A stretch of 64,000 nt of DNA from JAAFIP01 sp043766985. Lineage in GTDB: Bacteria; Pseudomonadota; Gammaproteobacteria; Burkholderiales; Burkholderiaceae_C. Location of the stretch: positions 3,176-67,175 of the forward strand of contig JAYUHM010000101.1 of NCBI GenBank assembly GCA_043766985.1, given 5' to 3'. Each line of letters starts with the position of its first letter. Positions within the stretch are counted from its first letter, which is position 1. The notes below the pieces were generated by a model. The model was not told the DNA's origin and made no database searches. It saw only the letters and a list, made by a program, of their open reading frames with translations. The position numbers were made by a program, and so were the translations under genes. Shown here piece by piece: positions 50,862 to 59,119 of this stretch.

Positions 50862-50970
50862 ATTTTTATGCTTTGAAATGTGTGTTCTAAGCATTTTATG
50901 CTTTGATATTGATATCTAGCAAGCCATTGCAGCATGACGTTTTGCAGCCTTTTCTCTACAATAAAGCGCT

Positions 50971-53751
50971 ATGAACGCCGCCACATCTGCCCATCTTTTA
51001 GCCCCTCTCGCCCTCTCCGTTCACCCTGAACTTGTCGAAGGGGTCACGAGCCGTTCGACCAGCTCCGAGCGAACGGAGTTTGCTGACCCCGACCCGCAAG
51101 AAACGCAGGAATGGCGCGATGCCTTTACCGCGCTCGTCGCAGCGCAAGGCCCCGAGCGGGCGCGGCAGATTCTGGATGGCTTGGTGGCCCTGTCGCGCGA
51201 GCAGCGCGTGGGCTGGCAGCCCGAGCTGACCACGCCCTATGTCAACAGCATCCACGTGAGCGCGCAGCCCAGCTTTCCCGGTGATTTGGCGATTGAAGAA
51301 AAGCTCGGCTCCCTGATGCGCTGGAACGCGCTGGCCATGGTGGCCAAGGCCAACGCGGCTTACGGCGAGCTGGGCGGGCATATTGCCAGCTACGCCAGCG
51401 CGGCGGATTTGTTTGAGGTGGGCTACAACCATTTCTTCAAAGCACGCGATGTGGCGCATGGCGACAAGCATGGCGGCGACCTGGTGTTCTTTCAACCGCA
51501 CAGCGCGCCGGGCGTGTATGCAAGGGCCTTCCTGGAAGGCCGCTTGACGGCGCAAGACCTGAACTTTTACCGCCGCGAAATCGAAGCCCCGCAGCATGGC
51601 GCGCGCGGCCTGTCCAGCTACCCGCACCCGTGGTTGATGCCCGATTTTTGGCAGTTCCCCACCGGCTCGATGGGCCTGGGCCCCATCAGCAGCATTTACC
51701 ACGCGCGCTTTATGCGCTACCTCACAGACCGCAACTTGCTTGACTGCACACAGCGCAAAGTGTGGGGCGTGTTTGGCGACGGCGAGATGGACGAGCCGGA
51801 AAGCATGAGCGCCCTGACGCTGGCATCGCGCGAAGGCCTGGACAACCTGGTGTGGGTGGTCAACTGCAATTTGCAGCGCCTGGACGGCCCGGTGCGCGGC
51901 AATGGCCGCATCATCGACGAGCTGGAGCGCCTGTTCAGCGGCGCGGGCTGGAACGTGGTCAAGCTGATTTGGGGCAGCGACTGGGACGGCCTGTTTGCCC
52001 GCGACATCACCGGCGCGCTGGCCAAGACCTTTGCCAACACGGTGGATGGCCAAATGCAAACCTTTGCCGCCAAAGACGGCCGCTACAACCGGGACACCTT
52101 CTTCGGCCAAAACCCCGAGCTGGCGGCACTGGCGCAGGGCATGACGGACGAGCAGATTGACCGCCTCAAACGTGGTGGCCACGACATCGTCAAAATCCAC
52201 GCCGCCTATGCCGCAGCCGCCGCGCACACCGGCCAGCCCACCGTGATATTGGCGCACACCAAAAAAGGCTACGGCATGGGCAACGCCGGCCAAGGCAAGA
52301 TGACCACGCACAGCCAGAAAAAGCTGGACGAGGACGAGCTGATCGCCTACCGCAACCGCTTTAATTTGCCACTCACCGATGAGCAGGCCAAGACACTCAG
52401 CTATTACAAACCCGAAGAGAGCAGCGCCGAGATGCAGTACCTGCATGCGCGGCGGGCAGCCCTGGGCGGCCACCTGCCCCAAAGGCACACGGCGGCGCAG
52501 ATGGTGCCTGTGCCTGCACTGACCCACGAGGAGGCAGGCGTACAGGGTGCGGGCGCACAGAGCACAGGTGCCAGGGAAGAAGGCGCGCGGGGTAACAACT
52601 ACGCGCAGTTTGCCCTGCAAGCCGACGGCAAAGAAATGTCCACCACCATGGCCTTTGTGCGCATGCTGGGTGGTTTGCTGAAAGACCCGCAGCTGGGCCC
52701 GCGCATCGTGCCTATCGTGGCCGACGAGGCGCGCACCTTTGGCATGGCCAATCTGTTCAAGCAAGTGGGCATCTACAGCAGTGTGGGCCAGCGCTATGCC
52801 CCCGAAGACATTGGCTCGGTGTTGAGCTACCGCGAGGCTTTGGACGGTCAGATTTTGGAAGAAGGCATCAGCGAAGCCGGAGCGATTGCCAGCTGGACGG
52901 CCGCTGCCACCAGCTACAGCGTGCACGGCCTGGCCATGCTGCCCTTCTATATTTACTACAGCATGTTCGGCTTTCAGCGCGTGGGCGATGCGATCTGGGC
53001 GGCGGCGGATCAACGCAGTCGCGGCTTCCTGCTGGGCGCAACCTCTGGCCGCACCACACTGGGCGGCGAGGGCCTGCAACACCAGGACGGCTCCAGCCAT
53101 CTGGTGGCAGCCACCATCCCCAACTGCAAGTCTTACGACCCCGCCTTCGCAGGCGAGCTGGCCGTCATTTTGGACGCCGGCATGCGCGAGATGATGGTGG
53201 AGCAAAAAGACGTTTTCTACTACATCACCCTGATGAACGAGAACTATGCGCAGCCCAATTTGCCTGCCGATGCATACGCAGGTGTGCTTCGTGGATGCTA
53301 TAAATACAGAAGCAGCTTGTGCCATATTCCATTGGGCCAGAGCCCTAAAACACCCAATAAAGTGACACTGTTAGGCTCTGGCGCCATTCTCACGGAAGTT
53401 ATCAAGGCCGCAGAGCAACTGGTTCAGCAAGGCTTTGATGTCGACGTGGTCAGCGTTACTAGCTGGAGCGAGCTGGCGCGCGATGGCGCGGCCTGCGAAT
53501 CAAGCGCGGCACGCGCTTGGGTTCAAGACGTCTTAAACCAAACCCACGGCCCCATCATCGCCGCCAGCGACTACGTGCGCGCGGTGCCCGAAGGCATCCG
53601 CGCCTACATGCCCCAAGGGCGCAGCTACAAAACGCTAGGCACCGACGGCTTTGGCCGCAGCGACACGCGCGCGGCCTTGCGGCAGTACTTTGGCGTGGAC
53701 GCCGCCAGCATTGTAAAAACCGCGCTGCAACTGACGGCTTACACCGCGTAG
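50971..53751 (+). CDS. aceE: Pyruvate dehydrogenase E1 component, homodimeric type
   Basis: 926 residues, longer than the usual 885-900. Decarboxylates pyruvate with thiamine diphosphate. Seen: EEKLGSLMRWNALAMVAKAN, the ThDP motif GDGEMDEPESMSALTLASRE to VVNCNLQRLDGPVRGNGRII, EISTTMAFVR-like KEMSTTMAFVRMLGGLL, and GATSGRTTLGGEGLQHQDGS. Two insertions stand out. Residues 13-36 (LSVHPELVEGVTSRSTSSER) come from a palindromic element. Near residue 777 repeat R12 encodes CYKYRSSLCHIPLGQSPKTP ahead of VTLLGSGAIL. The E2 gene (aceF) does not follow; two unrelated exported-protein genes do. Confidence 0.95.
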   Translation: MNAATSAHLLAPLALSVHPELVEGVTSRSTSSERTEFADPDPQETQEWRDAFTALVAAQGPERARQILDGLVALSREQRVGWQPELTTPYVNSIHVSAQPSFPGDLAIEEKLGSLMRWNALAMVAKANAAYGELGGHIASYASAADLFEVGYNHFFKARDVAHGDKHGGDLVFFQPHSAPGVYARAFLEGRLTAQDLNFYRREIEAPQHGARGLSSYPHPWLMPDFWQFPTGSMGLGPISSIYHARFMRYLTDRNLLDCTQRKVWGVFGDGEMDEPESMSALTLASREGLDNLVWVVNCNLQRLDGPVRGNGRIIDELERLFSGAGWNVVKLIWGSDWDGLFARDITGALAKTFANTVDGQMQTFAAKDGRYNRDTFFGQNPELAALAQGMTDEQIDRLKRGGHDIVKIHAAYAAAAAHTGQPTVILAHTKKGYGMGNAGQGKMTTHSQKKLDEDELIAYRNRFNLPLTDEQAKTLSYYKPEESSAEMQYLHARRAALGGHLPQRHTAAQMVPVPALTHEEAGVQGAGAQSTGAREEGARGNNYAQFALQADGKEMSTTMAFVRMLGGLLKDPQLGPRIVPIVADEARTFGMANLFKQVGIYSSVGQRYAPEDIGSVLSYREALDGQILEEGISEAGAIASWTAAATSYSVHGLAMLPFYIYYSMFGFQRVGDAIWAAADQRSRGFLLGATSGRTTLGGEGLQHQDGSSHLVAATIPNCKSYDPAFAGELAVILDAGMREMMVEQKDVFYYITLMNENYAQPNLPADAYAGVLRGCYKYRSSLCHIPLGQSPKTPNKVTLLGSGAILTEVIKAAEQLVQQGFDVDVVSVTSWSELARDGAACESSAARAWVQDVLNQTHGPIIAASDYVRAVPEGIRAYMPQGRSYKTLGTDGFGRSDTRAALRQYFGVDAASIVKTALQLTAYTA
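51014..51078. repeat. Palindromic element in the aceE 5' coding region
   Basis: Arms CCGTTCACCCTGAACTTGTC at the left and GCTCCGAGCGAACGG at the right form an imperfect inverted repeat. It is translated as SVHPELVEGVTSRSTSSERT. It belongs to the widespread element type with TTCGACAAGCTCAG-like arms. A half copy is at 63397. Confidence 0.75.
53295..53354 (+). repeat. Dispersed repeat copy R12, inside aceE
   Basis: GCTATAAATACAGAAGCAGC, then TTGTGCCATATTCCATTGGG, then CCAGAGCCCTAAAACA. Sense to aceE but in a different frame from the dsbD and yggS copies. Confidence 0.88.
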
Positions 53752-53846
53752 CAAACCGCCACAGGGCGTATCAGGCTGCATCGCTGGCGGCCGTAGTCGG
53801 CGCACGCCGTTAGCAATGCGATAATAATTTTTTTGAAAGCCCCCAC

Positions 53847-54302
53847 ATGAAATTTTGCAAGCACTCTTTGTCAGCACTGGTCTTGGCGATGGGCTTGGCG
53901 CCCTTGCCTGGCTTGGCGGCCAGCTCGGCAGCATCATCGGCGTCTGAAAGCCTGACCACCTCGGTGGGCAGCGTGTCTAATTCCATCACCGGTAGCTCCA
54001 AAACCGCAGTGGCTGCTGCGGGCGACTACCAGCTTATTCAGGTAGCCGCCGCCGACAACCGCCCAGGCGTGTTGCAGCTCACCTTGCGGCCAGTGGGCGG
54101 GCAAGACGCGGCAGGAGACATCGTTTTGTCGCTACCGCAAAAAGCCTTTGACAACAGTGGTTTAGCCCAAGGCGACACCGTGGCTGCACGCGAGCGCGCC
54201 TACGGCCTTGAGTTTGCCAATGCGCAAACCCGCGCGGCGTTTTTTCTGGTGATGAGCGATGCCTCGTACCGCGAGCTGGCCTCGCACCCTGTAGTGCTTT
54301 GA
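53847..54302 (+). CDS. Exported protein of unknown function, paired with DUF2145
   Basis: 151 residues with a signal peptide (LSALVLAMGLAPLPGLAA). A Ser-rich linker (SSAASSASESLTTSVGSVSN) is followed by a compact domain (DYQLIQVAAADNRPGVLQLT; AGDIVLSLPQKAFDNSGLAQ) with beta character, ending FFLVMSDASYRELASHPVVL. The following DUF2145 gene starts 8 bases behind its stop, so coupled translation is likely. Recalls the layout at 26.9-28.3 kb, although the small partners look unrelated in sequence. No family recognised. Confidence 0.65.
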   Translation: MKFCKHSLSALVLAMGLAPLPGLAASSAASSASESLTTSVGSVSNSITGSSKTAVAAAGDYQLIQVAAADNRPGVLQLTLRPVGGQDAAGDIVLSLPQKAFDNSGLAQGDTVAARERAYGLEFANAQTRAAFFLVMSDASYRELASHPVVL

Positions 54303-54310
54303 CGCGGCCC

Positions 54311-55294
54311 ATGCTGCGTTGGCGGTTGCATCGGTGGCCGTTGCCGCTGGCTTTGGCCGCAGCGCTCACTTTTTTTTGCTCGGCCAGCCTGGCTGGGTCG
54401 TCCCGCTACTGCGATAGCCAAGTGCCTTTGAGCGCGGGCCAGCAGAGCAAGCTGCTGCGCTTTAGCGAGGTGGTGAAAGCTGAGCTGGCGGCCTCCGGCC
54501 AAACCATGGCTTTGCTGGCGCGCTCGGGGCTGGACCTGGCGCGTTTTGGTATCCGCTATTCGCATGCGGGTATCAGCCTGCAAGCCAGCCGCAACACCCC
54601 CTGGTCGGTGCGCCAGCTGTACTACGCCTGCGACGAGCAAAAGCCCCGCATTTTTGACCAAGGTATGGCAGGCTTTGTACTGGGCACCGACAACGCGGCT
54701 ATCGGCTACGTGTCGGCCGTGCTGCTGCCGCCCCAGGCTGCTAGAGCGGTGGAAAGCGCGGCGCTTAACAACCAGCAAGCACTGGCCTTGCTGCACCCGG
54801 CCTACAGCGCCAATGCCTACGCCTACGGGCTGCGCTACCAAAACTGCAACCAGTGGGTGATTGAAATGCTGGCCATGGCGCTGGGGGCGTTACATAGCCC
54901 CAGCGCTTTAAGCCAAGAGGTGGCGCAAGGCATGCCACAAGACGAGGCCCCTGCGGCAGCGCAGCCCAGCGCACGCGCACAGGCGCAAATCTGGCTGCGC
55001 CAACAGGGCTACCTACCCAGCACGGTAAATGTAGGCAGCCGCCTGCTGATGTGGGCCGGGGCATTCATCCCGATGATCCACAGCGACGACCATCCGCAGG
55101 CTGACCTGGCAGCGCAGCTCTACCGCATTAGCATGCCCGCATCCATCGAAGGCTTTGTGCAAGCCAGCCACCCCACAGCCCAGCGCATAGAGTTTTGCCA
55201 TAACGAGCAGCACATCGTCATCCACCGGGGCTGGTCACCCGTGGCCGAAGGCTGTGTGCCTGCGCAGGACGACCAGGTTATCGCGTTTGACTAG
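54311..55294 (+). CDS. DUF2145 protein, copy 2
   Basis: 327 residues from ATG 54311 (MLRWRLHRWPLPLALAAALT) with a signal peptide. Shared with copy 1: LLARSGLDLARFGIRYSHAG (His85) and LRYQNCNQWVIEML, here with Cys179. The His-then-Cys order, the strand after His and the aromatic/Asn residues near Cys fit a permuted papain-like fold; this copy keeps the full pair while copy 1 has Ser. Inference: a periplasmic thiol hydrolase acting on amide or lipid bonds. Experimental function unknown. Confidence 0.75.
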   Translation: MLRWRLHRWPLPLALAAALTFFCSASLAGSSRYCDSQVPLSAGQQSKLLRFSEVVKAELAASGQTMALLARSGLDLARFGIRYSHAGISLQASRNTPWSVRQLYYACDEQKPRIFDQGMAGFVLGTDNAAIGYVSAVLLPPQAARAVESAALNNQQALALLHPAYSANAYAYGLRYQNCNQWVIEMLAMALGALHSPSALSQEVAQGMPQDEAPAAAQPSARAQAQIWLRQQGYLPSTVNVGSRLLMWAGAFIPMIHSDDHPQADLAAQLYRISMPASIEGFVQASHPTAQRIEFCHNEQHIVIHRGWSPVAEGCVPAQDDQVIAFD

Positions 55295-55316
55295 TGCATG
55301 CGCTAATATCTGGCGC

Positions 55317-56090
55317 ATGACTACCCATCTTTACATCATCACCGGTGCCTCACGTGGCATGGGCTTGGCGCTGGCACAGCAACTCTTGCAGCCGGGCAAC
55401 ACGCTGCTATGCATCTCGCGCCACACCAGCGCTACGTTGGCCCAGCAAGCCCAGGCGCAAGGCGCGGCGCTCACGCAGTGGGCGGCAGATTTGAACGACG
55501 CTGCGCCCACCGCCGAGAAACTGCAGGCTTGGCTGGCTGCGCAAAGCCCGGCTGCAACCAGCCCCGCATTTAGCAGCGCCACCCTGGTCAACAACGCCGG
55601 CATGGTGCCCAGCATCGCGCCGCTGTCTGACCTGCCAGCAGGCGACATTACGCGCGCGTTGCGCGTAGGTATAGAGGCGCCCATGCTGCTGACCAGCGCG
55701 TTCTTGTACGCCACGGCCACTTGGCAGTTACCCAAAAAAGTGCTGAATATATCGTCTGGCTTGGGCCGCCGCGCCATGGCCAGCCAGGCGGGCTACTGCG
55801 CCGCCAAGGCCGCCATGGACCACTTCACCCGTTGCGTCGCGCTGGAAGAAGCCCTCAAACCCCACGGTGCCAGAGTCTGCTCGCTCGCACCCGGCGTCAT
55901 CGACACCGACATGCAAGTCCACCTGCGCAGCGCCAATGCGGAAAGCTTCCCCGACAAAGCCACCTTTGTTGGTATGCAAACCAGCGGCGCGTTGACTAGC
56001 CCGCTGGAGGCAGCAGGCCGCTTGCTAGCCTGTCTTTCGCGCGCTGATTTTGGCAGCAACCCGGTGGGTGACGTGCGCGATATGGCCTAA
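55317..56090 (+). CDS. Short-chain dehydrogenase/reductase
   Basis: 257 residues from ATG 55317 (MTTHLYIITGASRGMGLALA). Cofactor motif TGASRGMG, NNAG in LVNNAGMVPS, catalytic Ser in LNISSGLGRRAMAS with YCAAK. Most like sepiapterin reductase-type or YueD-like SDRs, which share the LITGxSRGLGxALA start and a similar C-terminal TDMQ. The substrate is unknown. It is followed after 28 bp by the creatininase-family gene. Confidence 0.9.
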   Translation: MTTHLYIITGASRGMGLALAQQLLQPGNTLLCISRHTSATLAQQAQAQGAALTQWAADLNDAAPTAEKLQAWLAAQSPAATSPAFSSATLVNNAGMVPSIAPLSDLPAGDITRALRVGIEAPMLLTSAFLYATATWQLPKKVLNISSGLGRRAMASQAGYCAAKAAMDHFTRCVALEEALKPHGARVCSLAPGVIDTDMQVHLRSANAESFPDKATFVGMQTSGALTSPLEAAGRLLACLSRADFGSNPVGDVRDMA

Positions 56091-56118
56091 GCAGCCGCCT
56101 TCCACTTAAGATGTAGCC

Positions 56119-56955
56119 ATGCAACTCCCATCCCGGTTTTGGGCGGACCTGACCAGCCGCCATTTTGCGCAACTTGCCGCCAGCCCGTCTATTGCCAGCA
56201 CCGTGGCAGTGTTGCCCGTTGCTGCCATCGAGCAACATGGCCCGCACCTGCCGATGAGCGTGGACACCACGCTTGTGAATGGCGTGGTGAACGCTTCGCT
56301 GGCGCACCTCCCCGACGATCTACCCGTGCTGTTTTTACCCACGCAACAGATTGGCAAAAGCAATGAGCACATCCGCTTTCCGGGCACCCTCACCCTTAGC
56401 GCGCAAACCTTGATCAGCGTGTGGATGGAGCTGGGCGCCAGCGTAGCGCGCAGCGGCCTAAAGAAGCTGGTACTGCTCAACAGCCATGGCGGCCAGGTGA
56501 GCGTGATGGACATTGTGGCGCGCGATTTGCGCACCGCGCATGATGTCATCGTGTACCACACCAGCTGGTACAACTTGCCGCTGGGCGATGTCGTCACCGG
56601 CCTGTTCCCCCCCGAAGAGCACCGCTTTGGCATCCATGCAGGCGATATGGAAACCTCGATGATGCTGGCGCTGGCGCCGCAGCTGGTGGACATGGCGCAG
56701 GCCAAAAACTTCCACAGCACCTCGCAAGACCGCGCGGCTGCGTGCCCTATTCTGGGCAACGGCAGCAGCGCCAAGCTGGGCTGGCAAATGCAAGACTACA
56801 ACCCGCAGGGTGCGGCGGGCAACGCCCTGGCGGCCACCGCGGCCAAGGGCCAGCTATTGGTGGACGCCGCCGGGCTGCAACTGGCGCGCCTGCTGCAAGA
56901 AGTCAGCAGCTTGCCACTGAGCACCTTGAATTCAAAGCCTGACATCTCGGCTTAA
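56119..56955 (+). CDS. Creatininase-family amidohydrolase
   Basis: 278 residues. Metal-binding motifs of the family: LPVAAIEQHGPHLPMSVDTT (Glu, His, Asp), LNSHGGQVSVMD, and HAGDMETSMMLALAP (Glu). The family includes creatininase, MftE-like peptidases and FAPy deformylase, so the substrate is open. No signal peptide. ATG 56119, probably in one unit with the SDR gene. Confidence 0.88.
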   Translation: MQLPSRFWADLTSRHFAQLAASPSIASTVAVLPVAAIEQHGPHLPMSVDTTLVNGVVNASLAHLPDDLPVLFLPTQQIGKSNEHIRFPGTLTLSAQTLISVWMELGASVARSGLKKLVLLNSHGGQVSVMDIVARDLRTAHDVIVYHTSWYNLPLGDVVTGLFPPEEHRFGIHAGDMETSMMLALAPQLVDMAQAKNFHSTSQDRAAACPILGNGSSAKLGWQMQDYNPQGAAGNALAATAAKGQLLVDAAGLQLARLLQEVSSLPLSTLNSKPDISA

Positions 56956-56987
56956 AACGCCCCAGCCCCGCCGGTTGTGCGCACGGC

Positions 56988-57299
56988 TTAGTTGCTGCCG
57001 TAGTCAATATCAGTATGGTGCGACTTGGCCCATTGAATGGCGCCGGCCCGTACCTCGGCACGCGACACGGTGGATGCAACAGGCGCCTTCACCGCAGCGG
57101 TGTATTCCCCTGTCTCACCCATCTGTACCAAGCTGCCTTCTTTGCGTGCCTGCAGGTACTCGGCTTGCACTTGGGCGCGCGTTGTGGCGGTGGAGAGGTC
57201 GATAGACTTGAACACGTAGGGATTTTTCTCTGCAAAAGCGCTCACGCCGCTCATGGCAGCCAAGGCAACAACGGTAACAGCAATCAATTTCGTTTTCAT
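56988..57299 (-). CDS. DUF4148 exported protein
   Basis: 103 residues. A signal peptide (LIAVTVVALAAMSGVSAFAE) is followed by a DUF4148-type body with TRAQVQAEYLQARKEGSLVQ and VSRAEVRAGAIQWAKSH. The family is abundant in Burkholderiales, periplasmic and of unknown function. It converges with the creatininase gene. The 290 bp upstream hold its promoter and that of the LysR gene. Confidence 0.9.
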   Translation of the reverse strand: MKTKLIAVTVVALAAMSGVSAFAEKNPYVFKSIDLSTATTRAQVQAEYLQARKEGSLVQMGETGEYTAAVKAPVASTVSRAEVRAGAIQWAKSHHTDIDYGSN

Positions 57300-57591
57300 G
57301 GTGAATATCCTTCAAAGTTAACAATAAATGGTCGGATTGACCGCTCTGGGCAGTACGGCTTCAGGCTTGCGACCTTGGCCGACTGCCCGGCCTCGGTGAG
57401 TCGTTGGTGTCGTCGCGGCTCATCGATGGGTCTAACTTTAGGCCGTCCCCTTGACCTTTCAAACCACCCAACCCACAATGCACTATTGCGAATACTGAAA
57501 TAGCCATATAAAATAAGTTCTTATAATTGCGTAAAAAGATGTGTATTTAGTGACCAATTGGTTATTAACTGGTGTACTAACGAGGTGATTG
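57300..57591. other. Divergent intergenic region, DUF4148/LysR
   Basis: Left part GC-rich, right 100 bp AT-rich (AATAAGTTCTTATAATTGCG). ACCAATTGGTTATTAACTGG at 57552-57571 contains the palindrome ACCAATTGGT, a possible LysR site, near the LysR start. No gene seen. Confidence 0.4.
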
Positions 57592-58521
57592 ATGGACCGA
57601 TTACTCTCCATGCGGGTGTTTCAACGGGTTATAGATGAGGGGGGCTTTGCGGCGGCGGCGCGCGTGTTGGACATGTCACCCGCAGGGGTGACGCGCCTGG
57701 TAACTGACCTGGAGCAGCACCTGGGCGCGCGGCTAATGCAGCGTACCACGCGCAAACTCTCGCTCACCGAGGCGGGCGAGGCCTACCTGATGCGCGTGCG
57801 CAGCATACTGGGCGAGGTTGACGATGCCGAGGCCGCCGCCGGGCGCAGCGCCAACGAGTTGCAAGGCGTGGTGCATGTGCTGGCACCGCCACTGTTTGCC
57901 AACCAATTTTTAGCCAAACAAATCAGCCGCTGGGTGAGCCTGTACCCCAAGGTCACCATCGACCTGCAAGTAGACCCGTTTCCGCAATCGCGCATCGAAG
58001 AGTTTGACGTGACCTTCATGGTGGAGGACGAAGGATTTGACGCCAACATTGTGGCGCGGCCCATTGCCACCAACACCTTGTGGGTCTTGTGCGCCAGCCC
58101 CGCCTACCTGCAGCGCCACGGCACGCCAAAGCAGCCGCAAGATCTGCAGCAGCACCAGTACCTGCGCTTTCCTTGGCTTGGCTCTGGTCGCACCGGGCGC
58201 GGTTTGCGCCTGACCAGGCTTGACGGTAGCCAGGACAGCATAGAAACCAATATGCAAGTGGTGTTGCAGTCAACCAGCTACGACGCGTTGTTTACTGCGG
58301 CCCTGGATGGCGCAGGCATTGCCGTTTTGCCGCAGTTTCCAGCGGCCAACTACCTCAGCGCGGGCGCCTTGGTGCACGTGCTGCCCGAGTGGATTTTTGG
58401 GCGCTTTACGGTGTATGCCGCCTTGCCTACCCGCAAGCTCATCCCGGCGCGCACGCGTGCGTTTTTAGATTTTGCCAGCCAGATGAGTTTTACCCCCATC
58501 GAGATACCGCCCACACCTTAG
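57592..58521 (+). CDS. LysR-type transcriptional regulator
   Basis: 309 residues from ATG 57592; ribosome site GAGGTGA stands 7 bases ahead. The winged helix (MRVFQRVIDEGGFAAAARVL; MSPAGVTRLVTDLEQHLGAR) is followed by an effector domain (GVVHVLAPPLFANQFLAKQI) of the CrgA/YafC group. The palindrome ACCAATTGGT lies upstream. The target may be itself or the divergent DUF4148 gene. Confidence 0.92.
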   Translation: MDRLLSMRVFQRVIDEGGFAAAARVLDMSPAGVTRLVTDLEQHLGARLMQRTTRKLSLTEAGEAYLMRVRSILGEVDDAEAAAGRSANELQGVVHVLAPPLFANQFLAKQISRWVSLYPKVTIDLQVDPFPQSRIEEFDVTFMVEDEGFDANIVARPIATNTLWVLCASPAYLQRHGTPKQPQDLQQHQYLRFPWLGSGRTGRGLRLTRLDGSQDSIETNMQVVLQSTSYDALFTAALDGAGIAVLPQFPAANYLSAGALVHVLPEWIFGRFTVYAALPTRKLIPARTRAFLDFASQMSFTPIEIPPTP

Positions 58522-58534
58522 CGGGCCTTGTGCC

Positions 58535-58945
58535 TCAGGCCTCGGGCGTATCCGTGTCTACGCTGCCCGTGCCAATGTTGCGCCGCGCAGCGCTGGCCAA
58601 GGCCTCGTACTTTGCGCGAAAGGCGTCCAGCTGCTCTTCTTCCAGCTCTTCCAAATCCAGCAGCGCGTTATGCGCGCCCTGGGTAGCGCGGATGAGCTCA
58701 TCCAGCTTGATCTGAATCGCCTGCGTGTCGCGGTTTTGCGTACTTTGGATGAGGAACACCATCAAGAAAGTGACGATGGTGGTGGCCGTGTTGATAACCA
58801 ACTGCCACGTATCGCTGAACTTGAACAGCGGCCCGGTGATGATCCACAACGCAATGGTAGCCACCGCCATGACAAAGACGATGGGCTTGCCGCAAAAGCG
58901 CGAGGTGGCTTTGGCGAACTGGGAATAGGCTGCTGCATTTTTCAT
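58535..58945 (-). CDS. Low-affinity iron permease-family membrane protein
   Basis: 136 residues from ATG 58945 (MKNAAAYSQFAKATSRFCGK). Two close membrane helices (FVMAVATIALWIITGPLF; LVINTATTIVTFLMVFLI) with QSTQNRDTQAIQIKLDELIR between the second helix and an acidic coiled-coil tail (LEELEEEQLDAFRAKYEALA). This layout is that of bacterial 'low affinity iron permease' family proteins; the transport role is by name only. Converges on the LysR gene with 13 bp between stops. Confidence 0.88.
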   Translation of the reverse strand: MKNAAAYSQFAKATSRFCGKPIVFVMAVATIALWIITGPLFKFSDTWQLVINTATTIVTFLMVFLIQSTQNRDTQAIQIKLDELIRATQGAHNALLDLEELEEEQLDAFRAKYEALASAARRNIGTGSVDTDTPEA

Positions 58946-59061
58946 AAACACCTTCGATGTGACAATGATGAAACCATTGTGAACCATGAACCCGCTCAAG
59001 CGGCGGCTGGCGAACCAAGTGATACCGCATACCGCTGCGCTTGCGCTGCACTTACGCTACA

Positions 59062-59119
59062 TAATTAATAGCTCTTTGTGCCCTTCTCTATTGGGCTTAC
59101 AGCCTAATTAGCTTACAAA
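59062..59119 (+). repeat. Dispersed repeat copy R13, intergenic
   Basis: TTAATAGCTCTTTGTGCCCT, then CTCTATTGGGCTTACAGCCT. Directly downstream of the patatin-like gene's stop. Confidence 0.82.

Noticed and set aside
50998..53325. A 775-codon open frame on the minus strand opposite aceE
   Set aside because: It mirrors the codon periodicity of aceE, has no recognisable domain, and aceE itself is certain.
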